Positions 15,711 to 23,600 of a stretch of DNA of 42,001 nt are shown piece after piece. This stretch comes from an archaeon (GTDB lineage: Archaea > Nanobdellota > Nanobdellia > Woesearchaeales > GW2011-AR15). The notes beneath the pieces were generated by a model. The model did no database searches, was not told the origin of the DNA, and saw only the letters and a list, made by a program, of their open reading frames with translations. How positions within the stretch are numbered: the stretch's first letter is position 1; every line of letters begins with the position of its first letter. A program made the position numbers and the translations under genes. Location of the stretch: assembly GCA_018671515.1 (NCBI GenBank), contig JABHHN010000039.1:1-42001 (forward strand), given 5' to 3'.

Positions 15711-16276
15711 AAAATAAAAAATGGAGTACAACAAAATTAATTGCGACAGGTAGTTTTGGAGTTTTAATTATTCTTTTTAGTATTGCTGGACTTTTGATTA
15801 ATGCAATAACTGGTTCAACTCACATTGGTGGTGCATTAAATTCATTGGCTAATATATCTTTTATGATAATATGTGTATTTGTTATTGATAAATTTTGGAG
15901 TGCAACTTTCATGTATTCTCTATTGGGTATTCTTGCACTTTCTTTTCCACTTTTAGGACCTGCAGGATTTGCTCTAAAAATTCCAATGGTGATAATTACA
16001 GGAATTATTGCAGATATTGGATATAAATTATATGGAAAAAATAAATTAATTTATTCAATTACAATAGGAGGTCCAATATTACTTTTTTACTCAATTGTAT
16101 TAGTTGAATTATCACATTTTTTTAATGTACCTGGTTTTGAATTAGCTAGTAAAATACTGTATTCACCAATAGGTATATTTGGAAATTTTTTTATGGGAAG
16201 CATTTCTGGAGTAGTAGGATATATTATTTATATTAAAATAAAAAATACAACAATTGTCAAGAGGATTCAGAGATGA
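15704..16276 (+). CDS. Putative ECF S-component, paralogue 1
   Basis: 190 residues, about six membrane segments. Residues 9-30 (TTKLIATGSFGVLIILFS), INAITGSTHIGGALNS, LLGPAGFALKIPM and a basic tail IKIKNTTIVKRIQR recur in the three other copies in this cluster. It overlaps ecfA by 7 bp and the next paralogue by ATGA, so it is part of the transporter operon. Substrate-binding S-components are small six-helix proteins, and this is the natural role here, but the sequence does not match a named vitamin S-component and the substrate is unknown. Confidence 0.7.
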   Translation: MVKNKKWSTTKLIATGSFGVLIILFSIAGLLINAITGSTHIGGALNSLANISFMIICVFVIDKFWSATFMYSLLGILALSFPLLGPAGFALKIPMVIITGIIADIGYKLYGKNKLIYSITIGGPILLFYSIVLVELSHFFNVPGFELASKILYSPIGIFGNFFMGSISGVVGYIIYIKIKNTTIVKRIQR

Positions 16277-16833
16277 GTAAATGGACTCTGACTAAATTAA
16301 TTGTATCAGGTTCATTAGGTGTATTAACAGTTGTTTTAACATTACCTGCAAGTGCTTTGGTTGCATTTACAGGAATTCCTTTAATGGGAGGTTTCATTAA
16401 TTTATTTATTGATAGAATACTTGACACATTAACAGCACTTTCTGTAAATAAATTTGGATCTGTTACTCTAAAAAGAACAATATTAGGAATTGTTGCTATT
16501 CCAACTTTGTTATTAGGTCCACCTGGTTTTGTTGCTAAAGTAATAATTTCAGCTAGTAATGGATTAATAATTGATTTAATATATTTATTTGTAAAAAGTA
16601 AAAAAATAGCAGCTATATTAAGCAATGGTATTGGAGCAGTTGCATTTGCATTTACTTTTGTATATTTGGGAAGAATATTAAAAATGCCTGGAATTGAAGA
16701 GACAGCAGAGTTTTTCTTAAATCCTTTATTGTTATCTGTTTCATTTATTGGTGGATGTTTGAGTGGTTATTTGGGTTGGTTGATATTTGAAAAAATTAAG
16801 AAAACAAATATTGTCAGAAGAATTCAAAGATAA
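16273..16833 (+). CDS. Putative ECF S-component, paralogue 2
   Basis: 186 residues, with the same architecture as the preceding gene: WTLTKLIVSGSLGVLTVV near the N-terminus, LLGPPGFVAKV in the middle, MPGIEE before the last pair of helices, and the tail IKKTNIVRRIQR. The INAITG and GGP motifs of the other copies are changed (VAFTGIPLMGGFIN), suggesting a different ligand. It starts within the ATGA overlap with paralogue 1. A truncated third copy follows immediately in the same frame. Confidence 0.7.
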   Translation: MSKWTLTKLIVSGSLGVLTVVLTLPASALVAFTGIPLMGGFINLFIDRILDTLTALSVNKFGSVTLKRTILGIVAIPTLLLGPPGFVAKVIISASNGLIIDLIYLFVKSKKIAAILSNGIGAVAFAFTFVYLGRILKMPGIEETAEFFLNPLLLSVSFIGGCLSGYLGWLIFEKIKKTNIVRRIQR

Positions 16834-17073
16834 AATATTGAGCTGATTTATTCATTTATTTCTGGAGGATTTATAATGATTTATATTGGATTTTGTCTTG
16901 CAGAAATTGGAAGATTAATGAAATTACCTGGGTTTGAACATGTGATTAATGCGTTTTATTCACCGCTTATGTTAGTTGCATTTGTTATGGGAAGTGCTGG
17001 AGGATATCTGGGTTACAAGATATTTAATAAAATCAAAGATACATCAATTGTTAAAAGAATCCAGAAAAATTAA
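16834..17073 (+). pseudogene. Truncated third S-component copy
   Basis: In the same frame as paralogue 2 and directly after its TAA, the sequence reads ELIYSFISGGFIMIYIGFCL, then MKLPGFE and the family tail IKDTSIVKRIQKN. It corresponds to the C-terminal about 80 residues of the family (compare LIYSITIGGPILLFYSIVLV of paralogue 1). The N-terminal about 110 residues are missing. An ATG at 16876 after GGAGG-like bases could still give a 65-residue product. A tandem duplication followed by internal deletion explains it best. Confidence 0.75.
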
Positions 17074-17825
17074 TCTATATGATCCCACATGAATTCAAAA
17101 TGGTTTTTGTATGTGTTGTATAGATTTTCATCTGCTATTACAACAACGTAAATCTCATTATCATTTATTGATTGAAATGCAACTTTATTGTCATAAATCA
17201 CCGTAGCCATACTTGAAAAATATTTTTTATCCATATATTTTATTTGGATATATTTGGATTGTTCAGTCAAATATTTCTTAGCATCAAAATTTGCTATTTG
17301 TCTAATCTTATTTTTCTTTGATTTAAATATATCTTTAAATTTAGTTATATATCTAGGGAATTCATAAATCAATACTTGAAATGATTTTCCGGTAACTCCA
17401 AAGGAAAGAATTTCATTTCCTTCAAGCAATGCGCGTATATTATCCTGATTGAAGGTTTTTAGTCCTTCTTTTCCTTCAAAAATTTCAAATTTGAATGGCT
17501 CACTTGATTTATGCAATCCTTTTAGTATTGGAAGTATTGTTTCAATTTTTGATTTTTTTGAATCTAAAATTTCAATAAATTTTTCAGGGTCTGCAGGTTG
17601 GTAATACCTTTTTGAATCTTTTATTACATAACTTACCAATCCTTTCCTAATGAGGTTATCTAATTCTAAGTAGGCTGTAGTTCTATAGATGTTTGTTAAT
17701 TTGGCTAATTTTGAAGCAGTGCAGCTTTTTTCTTTTAATAATTCTAAATATATTGTTGCTTCTTTTTCATTTAATCCAAATTCAATCAGTATATTTTTCT
17801 TCATAATATTCAAATAAATTTTCAT
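17070..17825 (-). CDS. TrmB-family transcriptional regulator
   Basis: About 251 residues. The N-terminal winged helix (IEFGLNEKEATIYLELLKEKSCTASKLAKLTNIYRTTAYLELDNLIRKGL) is typical of TrmB; an effector-type C-terminal domain with phospholipase-D-like beta strands follows. TrmB proteins usually control sugar or vitamin uptake. It lies inside the ECF cluster, antisense to it, overlaps the broken S-component by four bases, and diverges from paralogue 4. An inverted repeat GTTGTCA-TTTAT-TGACAAC lies between the two. The most upstream ATG (17843) falls within that operator, so I prefer 17825; 17804 is also possible. Confidence 0.85.
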   Translation of the reverse strand: MKIYLNIMKKNILIEFGLNEKEATIYLELLKEKSCTASKLAKLTNIYRTTAYLELDNLIRKGLVSYVIKDSKRYYQPADPEKFIEILDSKKSKIETILPILKGLHKSSEPFKFEIFEGKEGLKTFNQDNIRALLEGNEILSFGVTGKSFQVLIYEFPRYITKFKDIFKSKKNKIRQIANFDAKKYLTEQSKYIQIKYMDKKYFSSMATVIYDNKVAFQSINDNEIYVVVIADENLYNTYKNHFEFMWDHID

Positions 17826-17835
17826 ATTTATTAAT

Positions 17836-17854
17836 GTTGTCATTTATTGACAAC
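17836..17854. promoter_or_regulatory. Operator, probably for TrmB
   Basis: Perfect 7-bp inverted repeat GTTGTCA/TGACAAC with a 5-bp spacer, directly beside the shared TATA element TTATATATA (17859-17867). It can block the TrmB start on one side and the promoter of S-component paralogue 4 on the other. Confidence 0.7.
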
Positions 17855-17858
17855 ACAC

Positions 17859-17867
17859 TTATATATA
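17859..17867. promoter_or_regulatory. Near-palindromic TATA box shared by divergent genes
   Basis: TTATATATA is centred about 30 bp before the ATG at 17893 and about 38 bp before the TrmB ATG at 17825 on the other strand. Confidence 0.5.
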
Positions 17868-17892
17868 CTAATAATCATTATTAAGTAGTAAA

Positions 17893-18459
17893 ATGAAACA
17901 AAAATTGAATTTGACAAAATTTATTGTAATCGGAAGTATGGCTGTACTAATAGTAGCATTTAGTTTAATTGGATTAAGTATAAATGCAATTACAGGGGGT
18001 CCATATTTTGGTGGATTTCTGAATTCTTTTGGATTAATTTCAATAGGAGTTGTTTGTGTTTTAATTATTAATAGATTTGGAAGTGGAACTATGATGTATT
18101 CTATTTTAAGTATTTTAGCAATACCTTTGCCATTATTAGGACCTTCAGGTTTAATATTAAAGGTTCCGATGATAATGTTATCAGGAGTTATTGCTGATCT
18201 TATTTACTTAATTTTTAAATCAAATAAACTACTATTTTCACTTTTTGTAGGCGGACCAATACTTTATTTTTATAGTTATATGCTAGCTCAATTTTCAATT
18301 ATGTTAGATATTCCTGGTTTTGATTTAACAATAAAATTATTATCAACACCTTTAGGAATAGTTTTAAACCTATTATTTGGAGCAATTTTTGGGTATGTTG
18401 GTTATTTAATTTACAACAAGATAAAAAACACATCAATAGTAAAAAGAATCCAAAGGTGA
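17893..18459 (+). CDS. Putative ECF S-component, paralogue 4
   Basis: 188 residues and the closest relative of paralogue 1: NLTKFIVIGSMAVLIVAFSL, INAITGGPYFGGFLNSFG, LLGPSGLILKVPM, IPGFD, and the tail IKNTSIVKRIQR. About six membrane segments. It has its own promoter with the TrmB-type operator just upstream, so it is the copy most directly under local control. It is followed by another membrane protein and ecfT on the same strand. Confidence 0.72.
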   Translation: MKQKLNLTKFIVIGSMAVLIVAFSLIGLSINAITGGPYFGGFLNSFGLISIGVVCVLIINRFGSGTMMYSILSILAIPLPLLGPSGLILKVPMIMLSGVIADLIYLIFKSNKLLFSLFVGGPILYFYSYMLAQFSIMLDIPGFDLTIKLLSTPLGIVLNLLFGAIFGYVGYLIYNKIKNTSIVKRIQR

Positions 18460-18467
18460 AATGAAAA

Positions 18468-19148
18468 ATGTTTGCAATACAATGGAGGATGGTAAAAGCT
18501 ATAACTATAATCTCATATATATTCATAATATTTAATTTACCATTTAATCCGGCAACTAGTTCCATCATATTATTTGGACTTATTGCATTTTGGTCAAGAC
18601 TTCCAGGTGTTGGAACTCCACCTCCCGGAGATTGGTTAGCAATGCTTGATGTAGTAGATATTTTTAGTTTGATAATTGCTATTAATATAAGTGGAATGAA
18701 AGGCGCAATATTCTCTTTAGTGATAAACATAAGTTCAAGAGTAGTAGGAAGTTTTCCAAGTTGGATTTCAGTACTGAAAGATACAGTAGCACAATTTGTA
18801 GTATGTTTAATTGTACCTTTTATCTATAATTTAGTAGGACAGAATATTATAGTTACAACAATTTGGTATTCAATACTAAGATTTATCATAGTATTTGCAT
18901 TGAGGGTATTCTATGCTGAAAGCCCTTGGTTTTTTGCAGTTTTTGCAATTATTGGAGCAGGTATTGTACAAGCATTTATTAATTCATTTTATGCGGGACT
19001 TTTTGGTAATTTTTTTGATAACCTATTAAAGTCAGGAATAAAATTTAGTTGGATATTGTTCTTGTTTGCTACAGTTGTGATATTTTTAATAAAATATTTT
19101 TCTGAAAATAAGATGGCATTGAATAACATACGAAAGATAGTGAGTTAG
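18468..19148 (+). CDS. Membrane protein of the ECF cluster, possible S-component
   Basis: 226 residues, six or seven hydrophobic segments, not obviously related to the four paralogues. After the first helix it has LPGVGTPPPGDW in a loop, then INISGMKGAIFSLVINISSRVVGSFPSW. Its place, 8 bp after paralogue 4 and 55 bp before ecfT, makes a transporter subunit likely. No ATPase or enzyme motif. Role inferred from context only. Confidence 0.6.
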   Translation: MFAIQWRMVKAITIISYIFIIFNLPFNPATSSIILFGLIAFWSRLPGVGTPPPGDWLAMLDVVDIFSLIIAINISGMKGAIFSLVINISSRVVGSFPSWISVLKDTVAQFVVCLIVPFIYNLVGQNIIVTTIWYSILRFIIVFALRVFYAESPWFFAVFAIIGAGIVQAFINSFYAGLFGNFFDNLLKSGIKFSWILFLFATVVIFLIKYFSENKMALNNIRKIVS

Positions 19149-19203
19149 GGTAAACTATTTACAATAAAATTAAATATGCGTCTGTCATTAGGATAATACA
19201 AAA

Positions 19204-19917
19204 ATGATAAAATCAGTATACATAGAAACATCATCAATTATTCATAACCTGAACTTCTGGACTAAATTTATTTGTCTGCTGCTTATACTTCCACTTATTA
19301 GCTTTATTGCAGAAATAGACATGCTTCCTTATTTGATTGGATTTTTTATATTAATTTTATTACTAAGCAAAATTCCATTGTTAAAATTTTGGAAAACAAC
19401 TAGAGGATATGTAATTCCAATTTTTTTTGGTTTGATGATGCTTTCTCTAGTATTTTCAGAAGGAACTATTAATGAAAAATTATTTGAAGGATTATTATTG
19501 GCTTCAAGATTTATATTATTGATATTATTTGGGATTTTATTTTCTATGGTGACAAATCCAATTGAATTTCCAATGGGTTTTTTACAGGTTGGAATACCAC
19601 ATAGATTTGGAGTTACATTGATGGTTGGTTATAGGATGATGCCATTACTTTCAAAGAAAATATCAACAATAATTGATGCTCAAAAGTCACGAGGTGCAGA
19701 ATTTAAATTAGGGAAAGGTATTTTAAATAGAATTTTCTCATTAATAATTCCAATAATTCACTCAACACTTGAAACATCTGTAAAGTTATCAGATACATTA
19801 TTATCTCGTGGTTATGATCCTTATGGAAAAATAACTAAACCTAAATCAAATTTTAAATTCGCAGATATCTTAATTGGTTGTATATGTATTGGAATTATGG
19901 TTGTAAGTTTTATTTAG
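19204..19917 (+). CDS. ecfT: ECF transporter transmembrane component EcfT (CbiQ-like)
   Basis: 237 residues, about five membrane helices. The two coupling-helix motifs that contact EcfA are present: AQKSRGAEF (Ser162-Arg163-Gly164) and LLSRGYDP (Ser201-Arg202-Gly203). PIEFPMGFLQVGIPHRFGVTLMVGYRMMPLL between them is characteristic of the CbiQ/EcfT family. A single EcfT with several S-component-like proteins implies either one multi-subunit importer or shared use of one energising module. A ribosome-site-like AGGAT lies 8 bases before the ATG. Confidence 0.92.
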   Translation: MIKSVYIETSSIIHNLNFWTKFICLLLILPLISFIAEIDMLPYLIGFFILILLLSKIPLLKFWKTTRGYVIPIFFGLMMLSLVFSEGTINEKLFEGLLLASRFILLILFGILFSMVTNPIEFPMGFLQVGIPHRFGVTLMVGYRMMPLLSKKISTIIDAQKSRGAEFKLGKGILNRIFSLIIPIIHSTLETSVKLSDTLLSRGYDPYGKITKPKSNFKFADILIGCICIGIMVVSFI

Positions 19918-19923
19918 AATTAA

Positions 19924-20607
19924 TCAAATATCTTGTTCCTTAAAAATAAATTTCTTTCTTGATTTAAGATCCCACAAAATATTCCTATTTGATGGACCTA
20001 TTTTATTAAAATTAATTTCATCAAATTTAAAATATTTTAATTCAGAAATGTGTTTGTCTGTTGGAACAAAAAAAGTTTCTTTTGATTCATCTATAATATC
20101 AACTAAAACTACAATTAAATAAGCATGATAGCTTATTTCATCACCATCTCTTACAATAGAAGGATATATTCCAAATATTTTTTTAAATTTTCCAGGAACA
20201 CCTAATTCTTTTTTACATAATCTTAATGTGCATTCCTCAATTGTCTCACCAATATTTTGTTTATCACCTGGTAAAACCCAGAAATTTTTTATTGGTTTAT
20301 TATTCCATTTTGCAAGAAGTATTTCATCATCTTTAATTGATGCTAATATTACTGCAGGAACAGGATAAAATTCTTTAAATTCAAATTGATTAAAATACAT
20401 ACCTAATCTTTCGCCTAATTTTGTAAGTTTGTAATCTTGCTCTTCTTTTGTGATTAGTTCAGCACTAATTAATAGTTTAAGATGATAATTAAGTTTTCCA
20501 GAATCAGAAATATTTGTTTTTTTTAATATTTCAGAATATTTTAAATTTCCTCTTTTTAGATGTTTAAGTATGTCAATTTTTATTTGTTCATTCAAAACTT
20601 TTTCCAT
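19924..20607 (-). CDS. HTH-Nudix regulator with degenerate Nudix box
   Basis: 227 residues. Residues 1-75 form an ArsR-like winged helix (LKHLKRGNLKYSEILKKTNISDSGKLNYHLKLLISAELI). From about 80 a Nudix fold follows (FYPVPAVILASIKDDEILLAK, then the box at 115-137). The box keeps Glu121, Arg129, Glu134 and Gly136 but has Leu130 and Lys133 in place of two conserved glutamates and Asp115 for the first glycine, so hydrolysis is doubtful. Nudix domains with lost catalytic residues act as nucleotide-derivative sensors in regulators such as NrtR. A sensor role is inference. Two matching inverted repeats lie upstream of its start. Confidence 0.82.
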   Translation of the reverse strand: MEKVLNEQIKIDILKHLKRGNLKYSEILKKTNISDSGKLNYHLKLLISAELITKEEQDYKLTKLGERLGMYFNQFEFKEFYPVPAVILASIKDDEILLAKWNNKPIKNFWVLPGDKQNIGETIEECTLRLCKKELGVPGKFKKIFGIYPSIVRDGDEISYHAYLIVVLVDIIDESKETFFVPTDKHISELKYFKFDEINFNKIGPSNRNILWDLKSRKKFIFKEQDI

Positions 20608-20639
20608 AATTGATGTTATAAATAGTTAATATAAAAACG

Positions 20640-20662
20640 TTTTGTGAAATTATTTTACAAAA
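20640..20662. promoter_or_regulatory. Inverted repeat, operator 1 of the HTH-Nudix locus
   Basis: TTTTGTGAAAT and ATTTTACAAAA form an 11-bp arm palindrome with one mismatch. It abuts the likely minus-strand TATA region (20624-20636) of the HTH-Nudix gene. Confidence 0.65.
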
Positions 20663-20683
20663 AGACATTAAATTCATTAAAAA

Positions 20684-20703
20684 TTGTGAATTTATCTTCA
20701 CAA
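20684..20703. promoter_or_regulatory. Inverted repeat, operator 2 of the HTH-Nudix locus
   Basis: Perfect TTGTGAA-TTTATC-TTCACAA. It matches operator 1 in sequence; the centres are about 42 bp apart, four helical turns. It abuts the TATA-like ATTTAATAAA (from 20709) that would serve the small ORF at 20739. Confidence 0.7.
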
Positions 20704-20738
20704 AATACATTTAATAAACATTTTCTTAGTCAATTTAA

Positions 20739-20855
20739 ATGAAAAATAAAATAATGAAAATTGGAGAAAAAATAGGTTTTTTTAAACTATTTATTTTGTA
20801 TATCTTAATCAATACTTTATCTATAATATATGTCTTAAAAACACTTCTAGAATAA
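20739..20855 (+). CDS. 38-residue putative membrane peptide
   Basis: MKNKIMKIGEKIGFF followed by a hydrophobic stretch KLFILYILINTLSIIYVL and a short tail: a basic amphipathic start and one membrane helix. ATTTAATAAA is centred about 26 bp before the ATG, fitting a leaderless transcript, and operator 2 sits directly upstream of that box. It diverges from the HTH-Nudix gene and ends three bases before the convergent methyltransferase gene. No homologue recognised. Support comes from the promoter and operator layout rather than from conservation. Confidence 0.45.
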   Translation: MKNKIMKIGEKIGFFKLFILYILINTLSIIYVLKTLLE

Positions 20856-20858
20856 TTA

Positions 20859-21527
20859 TTAAAGCTTTATTGCAATTGTTGATGGACTACGTCGTCCTAC
20901 AATTGGTCCATCTTCAACATTAAAACCAGCTGCCTTTAGATTGTCTCTTACCATTCTTGCACATGAGAAAGTAGCAAGGATTGAATTAGTTCTCATATGA
21001 TGATATATATCATCAAAAAATTCTTTGCTCCAAAGTTCAGGATTTTTTTTAGGTGAAAATGCATCTAAAAAACATGCATCAAATTTACCATTTATTTTTT
21101 TAATATTTTCTATTGCATCTCCAATATTTACATTAATACTAAGATTGCAATAATTTAATGAAATTTTTTTTTTTTCAGGTGAATAGTTTTTAGATAAATC
21201 TTTTATTAGATTATATGATTTGAATGGAGCTTCATTGTCTATAATTAATTTAAACAGTTCTGCATCTTTTTCAAAAGATTCAATTTCTATATGGCAACCT
21301 TTATTTGATTCAAATATAGAATCTATTGCAGCAGAAACATTATATCCTAGTCCAAAACCAATATCTAGAATTCTTATATGACCTTTTTTTGCAAGTTGAG
21401 GGATAAGTGTAGGTTTTACATATTTTTCAAATGACTCTTCAACTGCTCCACTCTTTGAATGGTAATAATCTCCATACTTTTCATTGTAGTATGTAGTAGA
21501 TCCATCATTGGTAATTATTTTATCCAT
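20859..21527 (-). CDS. MnmC-like SAM-dependent methyltransferase
   Basis: 222 residues of the MnmC2/DUF752 type. N-terminal TNDGSTTYYNEKYGDYYHSKSG is the family signature; the SAM site is ILDIGFGLGYN; DACFLDAFSPKKNPELWS supplies the acidic motif IV; and TFSCARMVRDNLKAAGF near the C-terminus is also typical. In bacteria MnmC completes 5-methylaminomethyl-uridine at tRNA position 34; stand-alone archaeal proteins with only the methyltransferase domain probably modify the same position. The FAD oxidase domain of bacterial fused MnmC is absent. Confidence 0.9.
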   Translation of the reverse strand: MDKIITNDGSTTYYNEKYGDYYHSKSGAVEESFEKYVKPTLIPQLAKKGHIRILDIGFGLGYNVSAAIDSIFESNKGCHIEIESFEKDAELFKLIIDNEAPFKSYNLIKDLSKNYSPEKKKISLNYCNLSINVNIGDAIENIKKINGKFDACFLDAFSPKKNPELWSKEFFDDIYHHMRTNSILATFSCARMVRDNLKAAGFNVEDGPIVGRRSPSTIAIKL

Positions 21528-21635
21528 TAAAAAATAAAATATAGATTCATTAAAAAATTTAGTTAAAAAGGAAGTAGTTATTTAGATTTGAATATGGCCT
21601 GCAATTTTATTGTAATTCATAAACATTTCAGTTTT

Positions 21636-21709
21636 ACAGCAAGCCAGTTTCTGTCTTGCACATTTATGCAGGAGGCTTTCAGCCTACTGCTGTGGCTAAA
21701 CTAGTGACT
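21636..21709 (+). repeat. Dispersed two-hairpin element, copy 2
   Basis: Outer ACA/TGT pairing encloses hairpin GCAAG-CCAGTTTCTGT-CTTGC (21639-21659), linker ACATTTAT, and hairpin GCAGGAGGCT-TTC-AGCCTACTGC (21668-21690, one mismatch). The tail GGCTAAACTAGTGACT follows. Core sequence and layout match copy 1 on the opposite strand. Confidence 0.75.
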
Positions 21710-21745
21710 CAAAAAAAGAATTAAATTATAAAACAAAAGAAAAAA

Positions 21746-22321
21746 TTAACTAAAATAACTAATCAATGGTGCTCCAAAACTAATAAATAAAAATAAATTG
21801 ACTGCAAAATTAGTTCCCCATTCAAATATGATTTCTCTGGGATCCATTTCAAATATTACTAAGATAACAATTCCAATAATAAATTTTAGAACTACTAAAG
21901 TCAGACCTAAGAATACAAAGTTTGTAGAACCAAGAAATTTCATTACTAAAATCATAATTGATGTGAAAAATAATGAAAGGATTGTATCTTTGTCAAATCT
22001 AGCAGTATAAATGTCAGGGATAAAAGATGTTAAAGCTAATACAAAAAATCCAGCAGGAATTCCATATAATTTAGTAACAAGTAATGAAAAAAAAACTTCA
22101 ATGCCTAAATCAATTCTAATAGTCAACATATTTGTGTGATAATTTATAATCAGACCAAGTAAACCTAAAAATAATATGAATGAAATACTGAATTTAGTTA
22201 AAACTGAAATTATAAGTAAGACAATTATTGAAATATAAATTATTGATAAAAAACCAAGATTAATTTTTGACTTTTCATGAAATCTTTTGAATTCTTTTAC
22301 TTTTGACTTTTTTGAAATCAT
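21746..22321 (-). CDS. Multi-pass membrane protein, unknown
   Basis: 191 residues, about five or six membrane helices after a basic N-terminus (KKSKVKEFKRFHEKSK). The middle holds GLIINYHTNMLTIRIDLGIEVFFSLLVTKLYGIPAGFFVLALTSFIPDIYTARFD and a late MDPREIIFEWGTNFAVN. The pattern of conserved-looking charged loops between helices recalls S-component or MreD-like membrane proteins, but I cannot assign a family. It stands alone between element copy 2 and the PAS gene. Confidence 0.6.
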   Translation of the reverse strand: MISKKSKVKEFKRFHEKSKINLGFLSIIYISIIVLLIISVLTKFSISFILFLGLLGLIINYHTNMLTIRIDLGIEVFFSLLVTKLYGIPAGFFVLALTSFIPDIYTARFDKDTILSLFFTSIMILVMKFLGSTNFVFLGLTLVVLKFIIGIVILVIFEMDPREIIFEWGTNFAVNLFLFISFGAPLISYFS

Positions 22322-22463
22322 AATGTATGAAATTATTTGAATAATATATAAAATTTGTCTATTTAATTTTTATTAATTTTTTTTAAGGATTAGAAACATT
22401 TATATGTTAAAAAAATAGAACATATTTTATCTTATATATAAGAGGATTAATAGGATAATCAAA

Positions 22464-23552
22464 ATGGCAATAGAAAAAACAAAATCAAAAACTAATCATG
22501 ATTTTTCTCAAATAGTAGTACTTCCAAAATATTATTTTTATTGTCAGAGTAAAAGAATAATAAAAAATCCTATAGAATTAATAAAAGTTTTAAAATTGAT
22601 GCATGATGATGAATTTAATTATCATGTAACTGACACAAAAAATGATTTTGCAGATTGGATTGTAAATGTGTTTGGTGCGGATGATTTAGCTACAAATATC
22701 AATGATTTGAAAACCAAAAAAGAAATGCTTGAATGTATTGAAAAATATTTTGAAGAATCAATAATGATGGATCAACATAAAGATAAGATTAGTAATACTG
22801 GTGAATTTGAGAAAATATCTGAAACAGTCGTAATATCAAATGAAAAAGGAATTATACAATATGTAAATCCATCATTTACAAAATATTCAGGTTATTCTAA
22901 AAATGAAGTAATTGGGAAAAATCCAAAATTATTGAAATCAGGAAGGCATGGTGATGAATTTTATGAAATTCTTTGGAAAAATATTTTGAGTGGGAAAACA
23001 TTTCACACAAATTTTATCAATAAGGCAAAAGATGGACATTTATACAAGCAAGAAGCATCTATTTCTCCTGTTAAAAATAAGGATGGGAAGATTGTACAAT
23101 TTATATCTAAAGGAAAGTATATTGGTGATTTAAGTTCAAATGAACAGAAGAAAAATGAATCTGAAATTCAAAAACAAAAAGTAATTGAGCCTAAAAAAAT
23201 AGGTGCATTAAAAACTAGTGTTTCTTTACCTGAAAATAAAAAACAAGAAAAAGAGAATGTAGTCAAGCATCAAAAAGAAAAAATCCAGATATTGAAGCCA
23301 ATTAAAATTGATATGGCAACAAATGCAGAAAATTTAGAGCAAAAATTTAGAGATGAATTTGATAAATTATATGAAAAAACATCAGAATTAAGAAAATTTG
23401 GGAAGGATACAAAAATAATTGAATTAAGACTTATGTCAATAGGACCGAAAATAAAAATATTTAATGTAGCTCCATCAAAAAATGATGCAGACAAAGTTAA
23501 CAAATTGATATTAGAAGTACATAGTGAAATAAATGAGTTAATTTCAGAATAA
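22464..23552 (+). CDS. DUF5752-like plus PAS sensor protein
   Basis: 362 residues. Residues about 18-95 match the archaeal/bacterial DUF5752 pattern (YYFYCQSKRIIKNPIELIKVLKLMHDDEFNYHV then KNDFADWIVNVFG). The same module occurs twice in the protein at 40919-42001. A PAS domain follows at about 115-225 (ETVVISNEKGIIQYVNPSF, YSGYSKNEVIGKNPKLLKSGRHGDEFYEILW). After a Lys/Glu linker there is a C-terminal helical segment. No kinase or other output domain, so it probably works by protein-protein contact. Start ATG 22464 follows AGGAT by about eight bases. Likely same transcript as the coiled-coil gene 48 bp downstream. Confidence 0.8.
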   Translation: MAIEKTKSKTNHDFSQIVVLPKYYFYCQSKRIIKNPIELIKVLKLMHDDEFNYHVTDTKNDFADWIVNVFGADDLATNINDLKTKKEMLECIEKYFEESIMMDQHKDKISNTGEFEKISETVVISNEKGIIQYVNPSFTKYSGYSKNEVIGKNPKLLKSGRHGDEFYEILWKNILSGKTFHTNFINKAKDGHLYKQEASISPVKNKDGKIVQFISKGKYIGDLSSNEQKKNESEIQKQKVIEPKKIGALKTSVSLPENKKQEKENVVKHQKEKIQILKPIKIDMATNAENLEQKFRDEFDKLYEKTSELRKFGKDTKIIELRLMSIGPKIKIFNVAPSKNDADKVNKLILEVHSEINELISE

Positions 23553-23600
23553 TAAATTATAAAAGTAAAGGAGTAGTAAATTAGTTAGAAGGAAATAAAT

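Noticed and set aside
16257-16625. 122-codon minus-strand ORF opposite S-component paralogue 2
   Set aside because: Shadow of a hydrophobic gene; the paralogue family is clear on the plus strand.
18299-18730. 143-codon minus-strand ORF over the ECF genes
   Set aside because: It spans the junction of two real plus-strand genes and has no ribosome site or motif.
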